From: Nymphaea colorata
Lineage: Eukaryota; Streptophyta; Magnoliopsida; Nymphaeales; Nymphaeaceae
Direction: 5' to 3'
Length of the DNA stretch: 64,000 nt
NCBI RefSeq assembly: GCF_008831285.2
Contig: NC_045138.2
Location: 8,959,205 to 9,023,204, forward strand
Within the stretch, counting starts at the first letter, position 1. The number at the start of each line of letters is the position of its first letter. Under the pieces are notes generated by a model. The model was not told where the DNA came from. It ran no database searches and saw nothing but the letters and a program-made list of their open reading frames with translations. The position numbers and the translations under genes are program-made. This document shows, one piece after another, positions 1-11,400 of this stretch.

Positions 1-118
1 GGTCTGACCCAGACCCGATCCAAAACGTATCCGGCCGTATCGCCGTGTCGGGATTCCCGTGTCGGCGTGTCGACACCGGTACTCAACCCAATCTGCCGTA
101 TCCGTGTGACGTAGCATG
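1..118. repeat. Dispersed repeat fragment, pyrimidine/CG-rich
   Basis: The first 118 bases read as a run of phrases such as gacccagacccgatccaaaa, followed by repeated gtgtcgg-type words and ctgccgtatccgtg. A diverged copy with the same word order lies at 44098-44215. No coding signal is seen. It is probably an end fragment of a dispersed plant transposon; the class cannot be assigned from this much sequence. Confidence 0.45.
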
Positions 119-1993
119 GAGCAAATGATTGTTGTTAAATTTCTAGCTGGATTGTCATCAGATTACTCTCCAACCACAATTCAAATGCTTACAGGATCAG
201 ATTTTCCCAATCTAGATGAGGCCTTCAACAGGCTAAACAGATTGACCGTTACCCTTCCTCCATCTACAAATAACTCTTAGGCATCTGCACGTGTCTCATT
301 TGGAGGAGGACGAAATGAAGTGCACAACACACATCCCATGGTAGAGGAAGAGGTCGTGGTCTAAGAGGATGCGGAAGACTCAAATACCCATACTGTGGTC
401 GACTTGGCCACTTAAAGGATAAGTGCTGGAATAAAGTGGATAAACCTAACACATTTGTATCATCGACTGTGACATCCTCATCCATTTCAACTTCTAACAC
501 ACAGTCTATTAGAATGGCTCCTAAGGTGAATCCCACTTGTAGATGCTACATCAAACTTGACTTAATTATGGAGCATTGATCAAATATTGCACCTTCTACC
601 TCATCACCTTCCACGCTATCACAAATTCAGCATATTCTACAGGTAGAACTCCCTACAATGGCTGTTGGATAATTGATTTTGGAGCATTTAAACACTTTTG
701 TGGAGATGCTAGTATTTCAAACTTGCAAAAAATTAATCCCTCATGGCATGTTCGATTGGCAGATGGAAGGCTATCTCCGGTACAAAGACATTGAGACGTT
801 TGTCTATCTCGATCTTTACATGTTCATGAAGTGTAATATACTCCTGAATTTCCAAAGAATTAACTAAAGAGATTAATTGTCGAGTTGTTTTTGACCCAGG
901 TATTTGTGTATTTCAAGACCTATCGACTGGGAGGAAGATTGGTGGACACCATGAGAGAGATGGAATCTACTTATTGGATACATCCGTTAAAGAGGCGTCA
1001 TTCTTATGGGACTGATGCCCACCCAAATCCTAGTTTCTATCGGAGTATAGTTGGCATGTTGCAATATCTTACTTTTACACGCCAGACATAGTATATGTTG
1101 TGAATCAAGTCTCTCAGTTTATGCATGCACCCACAAAAGAGCATATGCATGCTACCAAACGTATTTTGCATTTACTCTTGGGGATGGACTCATCTACACA
1201 AGACAGTCAACTGTTTTGCATGGCCACAACATTTCCACTTATACTGATGCAGATTGGGCAGGTGATCCAGACGATAAACGATCAGTTTCCAGTTATTGTC
1301 TCTTCCTTGATTCCAACCTTATATTTGTTGGAGCAACAGGAAACAATGTGCAGTTGCCAGATCTAGCACTGAGGCAGAATATAGGGCAATCGCTGCAGGC
1401 ACAACTGAAGCTTCATGATTATGTCATCTGATTGGAGAACTTTCTCTTCCCATTGCTCAGTCATCTCTATTTTGTGACAACCAAAGCGCGATCAAGATTG
1501 CCTTCAATCATGTTCTACATAATCGCACTAAGCATATAGAGATTGATCAACACTTCATTCGTCAAAAGGTTGCGGAAGACGAGATTGTTCCTACTTATAT
1601 ATCCACGTTTGAACAAGTGGCTAATCTTTTTACCAAGGGACTCGCAGGGCACCATTTCTGGGAATTGAAGAACAAGTTGCGCATGATCAAACCCCATGCA
1701 CAACTTGAGGGAAACTGTTAAGTTTGTACATATGGATCGGGTCACCCAAACCCGACCCATTTGACCCACACACCCAACATGGTTGGTGGCATACTTGTAA
1801 ATCTTATTGTTATTTTGTGTATTTTATGATGTACCCTAAATCGTGATTAGTATATAATGACAACAAGGGGCAGACGTCATTTGTTGCTGCTCTCTTTCAT
1901 CTCTCTCTTGCTTGGACATGCAGCCCACTTCTCTCTTCCTCCTCTTGCATCTAACTTCATTCGGTGGTTGGTATTAGATATCAAAATCTTACA
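119..1993 (+). mobile_element. Degenerate Ty1/copia element K (gag-protease-RT/RNase H relics plus 3' LTR)
   Basis: Translated fragments follow copia order. The end of gag (FLAGLSSDYSPTTIQML) comes near 145, then a zinc knuckle near 385-425 (YCGRLGHLKDKCW) that has lost its first cysteine. A protease relic near 665 has DFGA where the catalytic motif is normally DSGA. After about 990 the reading jumps directly to the end of reverse transcriptase (YRSIVGMLQYLTFTR), so integrase and most of RT are deleted. RNase H follows (YTDADWAGDPDDKRS, then TKHIEIDQHFIRQKV) and the protein ends in LEGNC with a stop at 1719-1721. Many stops and frameshifts make it non-functional. The 5' LTR lies outside the window or is lost. 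Confidence 0.85.
1716..1993 (+). repeat. 3' LTR of element K
   Basis: The 278-bp LTR starts with TGTTAAGTTTG directly after the last coding codons and ends with AAAATCTTACA. The solo LTR at 27657-27935 belongs to the same family and aligns along its whole length, which fixes both borders. The polyprotein stop codon lies inside the LTR. Confidence 0.85.
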
Positions 1994-2279
1994 CTTCGTT
2001 CTTACTTGTTTAACGTTAAGCAGCAATATAATTTTCCATATTCTAACCATATCTGTACAGTTAGATTGGTGAAAGACAGCCCATTTTCCAACAAAACCAG
2101 AAGTGCAGATCATTGAACGACCATATCTAGGAGTCCTGGAATAAATCTCCCACAGTGTCACTGGTTTTCCTTCTGTTTTTTTTTTTTGGTTCTTTTCCTC
2201 CAGTCCTACCCTAGGCTCATTTCAATGCTTGTTCTCTACTTATAGCTTCTTCCTTTTCTCTACAAGATAACTCTAAGGT
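1994..2279. other. No recognisable gene (intergenic or intron 5 of the minus-strand AAE gene)
   Basis: AT-rich sequence with a T11 run near 2180. I see no motif, repeat pair or coding frame. Confidence 0.4.
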
Positions 2280-2580
2280 AAACAAAGGACCTATAATGCC
2301 CCAAGGATGAAGCCAACGGGGCTGGTAGGGGCATCCCCCACCCTCCCTTCAAGATTTTGAAAAATAAAATTTTACCAGCTAGTTCTTTCAAAAATTCTTT
2401 TGGACCCCTGTAAAAGCTTCGAAAAATAAAATGGCCTTTCATTTAAATGGCATCTACTTAAACTTTGGGTCTTTTGGGCCTTCAAAAAAAAATTGAGAAT
2501 TTTAATGGGCCCCTTGGAATTTTTTTTCAAAAATTTTGTTATCAATACCATTTAAGGCATGCACTTGATGTTGGGCCACT
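2280..2580 (+). repeat. Left copy of an inverted repeat pair
   Basis: The word order here (ggggctgg, aagattttgaaaa, ttcaaaaattc, gggtctttt.gggccttca, aatgggccccttgg, tttcaaaaatttt) is also found, reverse-complemented and diverged, at about 15960-16290. The two copies flank the CSLC fragment and element A. They could be two unlinked insertions of one MITE-like family or the arms of one older element. Confidence 0.55.
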
Positions 2581-2582
2581 AA

Positions 2583-3060
2583 GGGCCCGTTTGATTGCCC
2601 GGGTAAAACGAGAGAAGCGGGTGAAATCTGTACAGGTGGGTGAAATTTTACCCCCCATCTCACAACGTATCAAACGGCATGAAATTTCACCGGCTCAAAA
2701 GTCCAACCTCACAAGTTGGACTTTTGAGCGGGTGAAATTTCACCCGCTCGATCTTTTCCCTCACACCCATCTTCCCCTCATTTCACCGTCTCCTCCTCCC
2801 TCCGCAGTCGACGACAACTCCTCCCTCGCATTCGAGAATATCTCCCTTCTCACCGTCGCCGCTTTGCTCCTCTGCCGGTTCGCCGACACCACAGTCGCCG
2901 CTCATGTAAGGTCTCTTGCTCTCGTTGTGTCCCTTTCCGGAACACCCAAAGTTTTTTTCTCTATCTTTCTCTCTTGCTCTCATTGTCTCCCTTTATCTCT
3001 TGCTCTTGCTTCTCTTGCGGAGAGCACATTCCACGCTGTGAGATCTATGGCGTGCTAAGA
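2583..3060 (+). mobile_element. Possible truncated PIF/Harbinger-like end
   Basis: After a TAA at 2580-2582 the sequence begins gggcccgtttgattgcc, the same kind of terminus as the complete TIR element at 55575 (aaggtcgtttgat). A CT-rich tract follows at 2745-3030, as it also does in the element at 55.7-55.9 kb. No matching right end was found before 16.7 kb, so this is either truncated or coincidental. It holds a strong hairpin at 2680-2742. Confidence 0.35.
2680..2742. repeat. 28-bp stem hairpin
   Basis: The left arm (2680-2707) and right arm (2715-2742) are reverse complements with one mismatch in 28 positions, around a 7-nt loop ctcacaa. The arms include GAAATTTCACC and CAAAAGTCCAAC. The stem could extrude as a cruciform or, if transcribed, give a small-RNA precursor-like fold. 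Confidence 0.8.
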
Positions 3061-3116
3061 TTTTTTTAGTTGCTTTGTTGCTTGCATCTTCAATGGAGTT
3101 GGATTGTGATGATTAG

Positions 3117-3238
3117 GTGTACGAGCAATCCATCTCAGCTGTTTGTCATTTGGATTGGCCCAAAGATAGGCTATTGATACAGATATTAGATGATTCAGAT
3201 GAGGAAGGCATACAAAAGCTGATTAAGAATGAAGTTTC
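3117..3238 (+). pseudogene. CSLC glucan synthase fragment, exon part upstream of the insertion of A
   Basis: After an intron-acceptor-like TTAG at 3113-3116 the frame reads [20 protein letters not shown], then [20 protein letters not shown]. This matches the start of the catalytic glycosyltransferase-2 domain of plant CSLC proteins (Golgi xyloglucan backbone synthases). Element A interrupts the exon immediately after the GTTTC at 3234-3238, and the frame resumes at 13811 with [15 protein letters not shown]. The expected N-terminal exon ending in an MCNERE-type motif is not seen upstream, so this is a gene fragment. It lies antisense in what appears to be intron 5 of the AAE gene. Confidence 0.85.
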
Positions 3239-3431
3239 TGTTAAAGTTCTTTTTAGAGTCAATTTGAGGCTTTCTGTAATATTAGAAAGTGGACTAGGGA
3301 CTACTTATTGTTTTCTAATATTCTAGTGGACTGAAATTGTAAATATGTAGTCTTTACCCTAATCTCTTTTAACCTGAGATTAGGGTTACGGGATCAATAA
3401 GAAAAATGACTCTCTCTCTCTGATTGCGACA
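3239..3431 (+). repeat. 5' LTR of element A
   Basis: 193 bp, TGTTAAAG to TTGCGACA. It contains a short palindrome ctaatctc...gagattag near 3360-3385 and a CT run at the 3' end. The only difference seen from the 3' LTR is C versus A in that CT run. Confidence 0.93.
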
Positions 3432-3444
3432 TGGCATCAGAGCC
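3432..3444 (+). other. Primer binding site of element A
   Basis: TGGCATCAGAGCC directly follows the LTR. It differs by one base from TGGTATCAGAGCC, the usual copia PBS complementary to the 3' end of initiator methionine tRNA. Confidence 0.8.
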
Positions 3445-3936
3445 TCCACCGCCGGTGACAACCAAGTAAGTTTTCCGGTGACTCCTTCTCCGGCGACTTC
3501 TTCCTCCGGCGTCTTCTTTCTCTTTTCTCTTATCGTCGCCCATCTTTATTTCTTCTTACCCATCAACAGGGAGGCGGTAAAGAAATAAAGTTTGGGTGTG
3601 CTGCGTGGAGAAGGACTGATCACGCCTATGTGGAAGGCGTGATGAGATCCTTAAGTGGATCTCGCGGCTGCTGTTTGATATAAGGAAAAACAAATTGTGG
3701 ATCAGATCTGTTTTTTTTATGATGTTTGAGGCGTGATGAATGTGGATTTCTTTTTGAAGTGGATGATGTAACAGTCGGCAGAAAGCAGAATTTGCGTTGA
3801 CGGTGTGTGAAGAAACTGAAAACAGCAGCTGTTTCAGTTTCTGATGGTGTAAACAGTTGACAGATAGCAGCAGAAACTGGAAATCAATAGCAGTCGACCA
3901 AGAATAACAAAAAAATTATATTCTGTAATCTATCTT

Positions 3937-4076
3937 CTACTCTCTGTTATGCTGTTCAGACGTGGGCAATTCCTATGATTACAGATTTGTTTGCTATCCA
4001 TCATGCTACTCTCTGTTATGCTGTTTTGCTGTGGGCAGTTCCTGTGACTACATAATTGTTTTTGCTATCTATCATG
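3937..4076 (+). repeat. Tandem duplication in the leader of element A
   Basis: Two units of about 70 bp (3937-4005 and 4006-4076) share ctactctctgttatgctgtt at their starts and ctatc.atcatg at their ends, with small differences. The rest of 3445-4187 is untranslated leader with no other feature seen. Confidence 0.75.
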
Positions 4077-4187
4077 TGATGCCTGTATGATCTTTGAGGA
4101 TAGTAGAAATATATTTCTCTTCGGTATTTGACTGTTGCATAATTGCATCCTTACTATCATGTGTTAGTTTTCTTTCTGTTTCCTACT

Positions 4188-5195
4188 ATGGCTGACGGTA
4201 GTAGGTCAAAAAGTCCTAATGAATATAAGATGACGATAGTAGGTCAGAAAGTCCTAATGAATATAAGATGACTGGTAACTCCTTTTCGTATGGAACCACA
4301 ATCAAACTTGATGGTTCAAATTATGAAATCTGGTCCAGGGTATCTATGATGTCTGTGGCTGGTCATAGAAAGAAATATATTATTGAAGAAGATGAACCTC
4401 TTGAGAAAAAAGAGAAATATGCTGCGTGGGATGAAGATAATAACATTGTAATGGCATGGATTATGAACAGTGTAGAGTCTCGTATAGCTCCAACAATTGC
4501 ATACTACACCAAAGCTAAAGATATGTGGTCTTTCCTGAAGAAGACGTATTCTCATGCTACTAATGTTATTAAAATTTTACAATTTGAAGAAGAGCTTTGT
4601 AACATACGGCAAGGAGATCAAGATGTGCCACAGTATTTTGCTACATTGACGGCTGCATATGAACGGTTAAAAGCTCTTCGTCCACCTTGCAAGCACTGTT
4701 ATGCATCACATTTTGAAACTGGTATGGTGCAAAGTTTCTTTCTGGGTTATCTTCGAAGTATTCGCGAAGTCTCAAATTCTTATAGGCAGTGACCTCCCAC
4801 ACTTAGCAGATACTTATAATAGGCTGAGTCGTCTTACAGTCACTCTTACTCAGCCTATGCATGACACCCCAGTCTCTACACTTGTGATGTCAGGATGACG
4901 TAGCCATAGTTCTTTTGTTGGAACTAGGGGACGTGGTGCAGGTCGTGGGAGATTTCAATGCTCTTATTGTGGTAAATTAGGGCATCTAGAAGACCGATGT
5001 TGGGACAAGCATCCTCATCTCCGTTCTGCTGGTTCACCAGGACGTGGTGGAGGGAAAACGAGTACAGGGAAATGGTCTTCTTCTTCTACTGCAACTTCCT
5101 CACAGTCTACAGCTTCTATGGTTTGAGTCTCCTACATGTTCTCCATCGTATTCACTCAACTTAAGCAAGGAAGAATATGAGTTGGTTCTAGCTCA
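4188..5195 (+). pseudogene. gag of element A, frameshifted
   Basis: The natural start is the ATG at 4188 (MADGSRSKSPNEYK). A 38-bp tandem duplication (4194-4231 and 4232-4269) then throws the frame off, and the ATG at 4268 lies in the copy that reads on: YGTTIKLDGSNYEIWSRVSM, LQFEEELCNIRQGDQDVPQY. The UBN2-type capsid region ends in a frameshift near 4780. It continues as DLPHLADTYNRLSRLTVTL and then a CCHC zinc knuckle at about 4955-5000 (CSYCGKLGHLEDRC). Further stops follow near 5125. The gag-protease junction LSKEEYELVLAQRS runs into inverted fragment C. Confidence 0.85.
4194..4269 (+). repeat. 38-bp tandem duplication at the gag start
   Basis: Two adjacent 38-bp units differ at two positions (ggtagt/gatagt and caaaaag/cagaaag). 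Removing one unit restores an open frame from the ATG at 4188 into gag, so the duplication is a frame-breaking lesion. Confidence 0.9.
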
Positions 5196-6621
5196 GAGGT
5201 CTACCCCTGCTTCGACCAACACAGCTGCAATAGACTCGGCTTTCTCTGTTGGCAGAAGTAGCATTCATGCCTGGTGGTGTCGGAAGAATCTCTCTTCCCA
5301 TTCCTGTCTGAGAAGTCCAAGGACGAGTGCGATTCCCTTGCAGTGCATGCGTCCCTATGATCAATACATTGTGGCTGTTGCAAGGGATTAAATTCTGCCG
5401 CTGAACACGACTAGCTTCGTGTTGAAATAGCTTAGCTTTCAGATCTTCAAAAGATGGAAGGACAGGTAGGACTTACAAAGCTGTGCAAAAAATGTCAAAC
5501 TCTGTTCCCAGGCCACTCAAGGCTTGTTGCACCTTGTCCTTATCACTGACGGGATGTCCAATGGCTGCAAGCTGATCACTTACATTTTTTATTTCATTCA
5601 AGTATTCCAAAACTGTACGCGTCTCACGCTTTATATCCTGAAATTGCCTCCTTAATTGCAGAAATCGTGCTTCAGATACTTGAGAATATATTGTGGCAAG
5701 GGTAGTCCACAACTCCAGGGCTGTCAAATCATCATCAATGCTTCCTAATACCTCCTCTGACAAGGTAGAAGTAACATACGCAACAAGGGACTGATCGTGA
5801 GCCAGCCAAAGTTCATATTCAGGATTGTTTTCAGTAAGAGTCTCATACTCAATTCGAACTTCACTCCCAGCCGAAGCCCAGCAGCTTCATCTCCCACCAC
5901 GGTCTTCTTCACTTCACGGGTAATATACTTTGGAGGTGCTGGAGTAGTCCCATCGACATGCCCATAGAGTCTATGGCTTTTAATAAATGAAACAATTTGA
6001 CGTTTCCAAGTCAAATAGTTACTATGATTCAGTTTTTGAGAAATAAGTTGGGAGAGAAAGCTAGAGGATAGAAGAGAAGGAGTCGGCTGATCCATGATTG
6101 TAAAGATATGATTAGGGCAGACGACGTGAGGCAAAAATTAGGGCAGCAACAGAAATTAGGGCAAATCGATTTAGGGAAATCGATTAGGGTAAATCACGCA
6201 GGATTAGGGCACAAAACTAAAAGAGGGATATCCACGCCAGAAAAATGGTATTTAGGGCAGATTAGTACTAATCACGTCAAATTGAAATCACTCACCGGAG
6301 GACGATGTAACCTGGCTCTGATACCATGAAAGAATCTTCACATAAACATGTCTCTCCGTCTGAAAATCTGATAGATTGAGAATAGAGAAGAAAGAGTAAA
6401 AGAGTGAAAGAGAGGACGATGAAGGAAAGGAAGAACAGTCGGCCAAGCACAGCCCCTGCGTTCCTTAATCTTTCATTAAAGCGTAACCCTAATTAGGTTA
6501 CAACAGATTTGTACATAAAAATATAAAATATTACAAGGAAGCCACCGCTTAGTGACCTTAGGCGTGTGGATATAAAGAGAATGGATCGGGTCTAAATAGA
6601 CCCGATCCCCATACGCTAACA
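5196..6621 (-). mobile_element. Truncated copia element C, inverted inside A (5' LTR, leader, gag)
   Basis: On the minus strand a 295-bp LTR (6621 down to 6327), a PBS (TGGTATCAGAGCC, ending at 6314), a leader and a gag frame starting at 6095 follow one another. The frame reads MDQPTPSLLSSSFLSQLISQ, then KLNHSNYLTWKRQIVSFIKS. After a frameshift near 5880 it continues (5763-5473) EEVLGSIDDDLTALELWTTL and on through a broken zinc-knuckle area near 5200-5260. Protein similarity to the gag of G shows it is the same lineage. Its pol and 3' LTR are missing, and it occupies the place of protease and integrase of A. The flank AGTTC at 6622-6626 has no partner at the broken end. Confidence 0.85.
6327..6621 (-). 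repeat. LTR of truncated element C
   Basis: Read on the minus strand it runs from TGTTAGCGTATGGGG to GATTCTTTCA, and the PBS follows directly. It includes an inverted GATCGGGTCTA...TAGACCCGATC near its start. Confidence 0.85.
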
Positions 6622-7864
6622 AGTTCCTATGATAAGACTGACTCAGGAAGGAATGATGACTATTCTGCAGATGATCTACCTATTGCTATTCGCAAGGGCC
6701 AACGAAAGTGCACAAGGCATCTGATTTCTAACTCGGTTTCTATGGACCATTTGAGTACAAGTTTGGTGCAGTTTGATCGAACTATGGCTAGTCACACTAT
6801 TCCGACCTCTCACCACCAAGCGTTATTAGATTCACGATGGAAGCATGCTATGCAGGAGGAAATAGATGCTCTTCTTTCTAGGGAGACTTGGGACTTGGTG
6901 GACCCACTGATGAATTGTGATGTTTTTGGCTCCAAATAGGTATTCACCATCAAATATCATTCTGATGGATCCGTAGGTCGATTCAAAGCTCTTCTTGTTG
7001 CTAAAGGCTATACACAGACTTATGAGGTAGACTTCTTCGAGACATTTTCGCCTGCGGCACGGCTAGGTACTATTTGCCTAGTTACATCTCTCGCACTCTA
7101 GCAAGATTGGCCTGAAAATCTTTTTCAGCTTGATGTGAAAAATGCATTTTTATATGGTGATCTCTCTGAAACAGTCTATATGCAACAACCACCTGGTTTT
7201 GAACGACAGGGGGAGTGTTCCAAGGTATGCAAACTCAAAAAGGCTATCTATAGACTTAAACAAAGTCCCCATGCATGGTTCTATAAGCTTAGTGAGGTTG
7301 TCTCTAAATGTGGATTTCAAAGATCTCAGCTTGATCACTCGCTATTTATCAAGAGATGGACTTCTGGTATAGTGATATTGATTGTATATGTTGATGAAAT
7401 TGTCCTCACTAGAGAAAGTGCTCAAGAGATAGCTCAAACAAAGGAGTTTCTACAGAAACACTTTGTTACAAAAGATCTTGGTCAACTTCATTATTTCCTT
7501 GGTATTGAAGTGGTTCGTAGTAGTAAAGGGATTGTGATGTCTCAAAGGAAATATGTTTTTTATCTTTTGCAAGAAACAGGGTTATTGGGAGCCAAACTTG
7601 TTACACTTCCTATGAATCCTCGAATTCATATGCACGATGATGAATAAGAGGTTTTTGACTCTTGTTCTTACAGATCCCTGATAGAGACACTTTTATATTT
7701 GACCATTACTCGTCCAGACATCAGCTTTGTTGTAAATAAGCTGAGTCAATTCATGGAGAAACCTCGAAAAGTTCATTCAGAGGCTGCTTTAATGGTGATA
7801 AAATACTTGAAATCGGCCCCTAGAAAGGGGTTATGGTTCAAAAAAGGAGAATGTGTGGACATAG
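6622..7864 (+). pseudogene. pol of element A: reverse transcriptase, broken
   Basis: RT reads [77 protein letters not shown], then IVYVDEIVLTRES and YLTITRPDISFVVNKLSQFM. There are in-frame stops at 6937-6939 (TAG), near 7099 (TAG) and at 7645-7647 (TAA). The catalytic YVDD box is YVDE. The frame stops at GECVD, where B is inserted, and resumes at 13125 as IEAYSDADYAG. Confidence 0.9.
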
Positions 7865-8255
7865 TGTTAAGAAATATGATTTCTTATTGTTGTTATCTCT
7901 TAATTAGGTATTATCTTAGTTAAGAGTTAGTTTAGGATTAGTTAGGAATTAGTTTAGGATTTAGTTTATTTCTTTCTTTTCGCTTTATTTTTTATTTTTT
8001 ATTATTTCTGCCAAACTAGCCGTTGGCAGTTCCAACAGCTCTATTAAGAGCTGTTGGAACTAGCCCAACGGCTAGTTCAGCTCATCTCTTCTTATTCTCT
8101 CTTATAAATATCCTTGTAACAGTCTTTGTAAATAATGAGCTGTGTTTTACAGCCTTCACATTGTTTATTGAATGAGTATTCCTCTTCTTCACTTGGCCTT
8201 AGTGCCTTTTTGGTATTATATGTATTCTTTGTGACTGATATAGTCACTTTTCACA
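7865..8255 (+). repeat. 5' LTR of element B
   Basis: 391 bp from TGTTAAGAAATATG to CACTTTTCACA. It contains the long palindrome at 8014-8076, a TATA box (TATAAATA, 8103-8110) and the transcription-start region after it. Confidence 0.93.
8014..8076. promoter_or_regulatory. Palindrome with MSA-like MYB3R site upstream of TATA, B 5' LTR
   Basis: An interrupted palindrome (AACTAGCCGTTGG...CCCAACGGCTAGTT with an inner AACAGCTC...AGAGCTGTT) ends about 27 bp before TATAAATA. CCCAACGGCTA at 8064-8074 fits the M-phase-specific activator consensus YCYAACGGYYA exactly. The opposite arm read on the minus strand is GCCAACGGCTA, with one mismatch. The match is seen; regulation by MYB3R is inference. Confidence 0.6.
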
Positions 8256-8464
8256 TGGTATCAGAGCCATTGGGCTGATTCTCAAAGCTTGTTAAAGGCT
8301 GCGGCTGAGATTTTATGTTGCTGGTTTAATTGAAGAGATTCTTTGCTGGAGGATATAATTTCTTGAAGGCCTTTTGCTGCGGCTGCTCACCAACTGTTTG
8401 GTGAAATTCCTAGAAGAATTTTTTCTTGACTTCCTTGGGGATTATTGTTTCAAGTATTGCTCTC

Positions 8465-11400
8465 ATGGAAAACTCCAAAGTTTCAATCGAAGGAGGAAGC
8501 TATTATGCTCCATACAAGCTTGACGGAATCAATTATACACTATGGGCAAAATGTTTGGAAATGCATATCAAAGGAAAATATTTATGGGGCTTCATAACAG
8601 GTACGTCTATCCTTCCCACTCTCAAGTTGACCAAAATAAAAAATGGGATTGAAAAACAACTAGATGGAGTGGAAAGACAAAATGCTATGAATGAATATTA
8701 CAAAAAATTAGACGATTGGGAAGCTAAAAATTCTAGCATTAAAGAATGGATTTATGGAAGTATTGAACCTAGAATTGCCCAAAATCTTATGTATTATGAA
8801 AAGGCTAGTGAAGTTTGGGAATATGTTAAGGGAATGTTCACCCAAAAAGACATGGCCCGAAAGTATCTTTTGATTCAAAAGGCCCAAAGTATCAAGCAAG
8901 GAGAGAAAAATGTTAGAGAATTTTTCATGGAAATCTCTAGTATATGGAATGAGTTAGATCAACTAAGTCCCGAACTAGGGTTGGACTGCAAATGCCATGA
9001 GATTAGAAGAAATGAAATAGATGAATTTCGGTTTTTTCAATTCCTTCAAGGGCTACGGCCCGAATTTGAACAAATAAGGTCAGCCCTTCTTTCTTCATCC
9101 TCTCCTCCACTCATTCATGAACTTCTTACAAAGCTAAGTGGAGAGGAAACTAGAATGAAACTATCCAAAGAAATGGATAAAGATAGTGTTCTTGTCTCAA
9201 AACAAGAAGAAGAAAGAGCCTTAGCCGCCTCTAGACCTGGAAACAACATCAAGTCCTTTAGACCTCCTCACTTTAAGAATCAAATTAGAGGAGAATATAA
9301 AGTTATTTGCCACTTTTGTCATGAACCGGGTCACATAAGACCTAGTTGCCCAAAGTTGAACAACAATGAAGGACAATCGCGGAATCTTGGAGGAAATTTT
9401 CTCAAAGGAGGAACTTCATATCCTCAAGGAGGGCAACACAACCGAGGAATTTCATATCCTCAAGGTGGACATTACAACATTAGACAATTTGATCAAAGAA
9501 AGGCCGCAAATGAAGGATGTGATCTCTCATCTATATCCACAACGTTGAATCAAATCATGACGGCCCTTCAACCCATGATCAAGGAGTCAAATTCCGGAGC
9601 ACTAGCAACAACGGCATCCATCTCCAACACTCCTGGTATGTTTTCTTGGCTTCTAGATTCCGGTGCATCTTTTCATATGACACCAAATATATCATCTTTG
9701 ACCAATTTTGAAAGAACAAGAAAAGAATCAAATGTTGTTACCGCCGATGGAACTTCTTTGAGTGTTAAAGGGATTGGGAATTTTGAAAAAGAATTTGGAA
9801 AACAAAAATTTTTTGTTCCAAAAGTTAGTTATGTTCCTAAACTTAATCTTAACTTACTTTCTGTGTCACAAATCTCAGATCTTGGATTTGATGTTGTTTT
9901 CTCATCAAATAAATGTTTGGTGCAGGATCACCAAACCGGGAGATTGATTGGGGAAGGTTTTAGAAAAGGGGACCTTTACTACATGGACAATTTTTGCATC
10001 CCCAAAGAAAAGTTTTGTCACTATGTTGAAAATGTGGACATCAATGTTTGGCACCAAAGATTAGGTCATCCAAATGTTAGAAAATTGTCTATGAAGAACC
10101 CTACCAAGAATATTTGTATTGAAAATTTTAAATGTAATGATTGTATACATGGAAAAATGAAATCTTTATCTTTTGGAGAAATGAACTTCTTCTCTTCTTT
10201 GCCTTTTGAGCTTGTTCATTCCGATGTATGGGGACCCTCTCCTATCATGTCAAAAGGAGGGCTATCATATTATGTGATCTTTGTTGATGACTTCACTAGG
10301 TATTGTTGGATATATTTCCTAAAATATAAATCCGAAGTTTTTGAGATATTCAAAAATTTTCACATGTTAGTACAAACACAATTCAATGCTAAATTAAAAA
10401 TTTTAAGGACTGATTCCGGAGGTGAATGCATTTCAAATGAGTTCGAAAGATATTTGAAAAACTATGGGATAGTCCACCAAAAATCTTGTCCAAGAACACC
10501 TCAACAAAATAGACTTTCAGAAAAAAAACATAGGCACATAATTGAAACAACAAGAACCATTCTTATTTCCAAAAATGTGCCTAAAAACTTTTGGGCTGAA
10601 ACCGCCCTTGCCTCTGTTTATCTTATAAACAGAATGCCTTCAAAAGTCTTTAATAACACCACTCCGTTTGAAAAATTATTCAAGTATGAACCCGATTTCA
10701 ATAGACTTCGTATTTTTGGATGCAAATGTTTTGTTCTTAATGACAAGGCTGATAAGCTAAGTTCAAAAGTTATTGAATGTGCTTTTATTGGTTATTCTGA
10801 AACCCAAAAAGGCTACAAATGTTATGACTCAATTAAAGACAAGATCATTGTCTCAAGGAATGTAAGGTTTTGTGAAGATGAAAGTGGTTTTAAAAATTAT
10901 GGGGAGTCACAACACAATAATGATTATTCCTTTTTATTTAAGTTCATTTCCCAATGTGATGATGAAATGCATGATGGTGATGATAGCAACGCTGGTGGTA
11001 ATGATAGTAGAATGGCCAAGGATATAATCACTTATCATAGAAGAAACCGGCAACAAGAAGTTGGTGAAGAAGAACATCATGAGACCATTGATCTCCAACC
11101 AACTCAAAGTGGAGAAACCTTAGGAGATCCGCTAGAAATGTAAGACAACCCAATAAATTTGTGTCTTATGAAACTTTTACTCCATCTCATAGAGCTAGAA
11201 TTAATGTCATTCACTCTCAGTTTGAACCTTCTACTTTTAATGAAGCATCCAAATATATTGAGTGGAAGAATGCCATGTTAGAAGAATTGGATGCCTTGAG
11301 AAAAGCCCAAACTTGGGAAATACAAGATTTACCTATAGGGAAAAAGACTATTGGATGCAAGTGGGTATACAAGGTGAAAACTAAAAGTGATGGATCCCTA

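Noticed and set aside
2465-3058. 197-codon plus-strand frame before the CSLC fragment
   Set aside because: It spans a repeat, a hairpin and a CT-rich tract and has no family resemblance. It does not supply the missing CSLC N-terminus.
5044-5391. 115-codon plus-strand frame
   Set aside because: It runs across the junction of A gag with the antisense of C gag. Minus-strand reading shows the C zinc-knuckle area, so the frame is a chimera.
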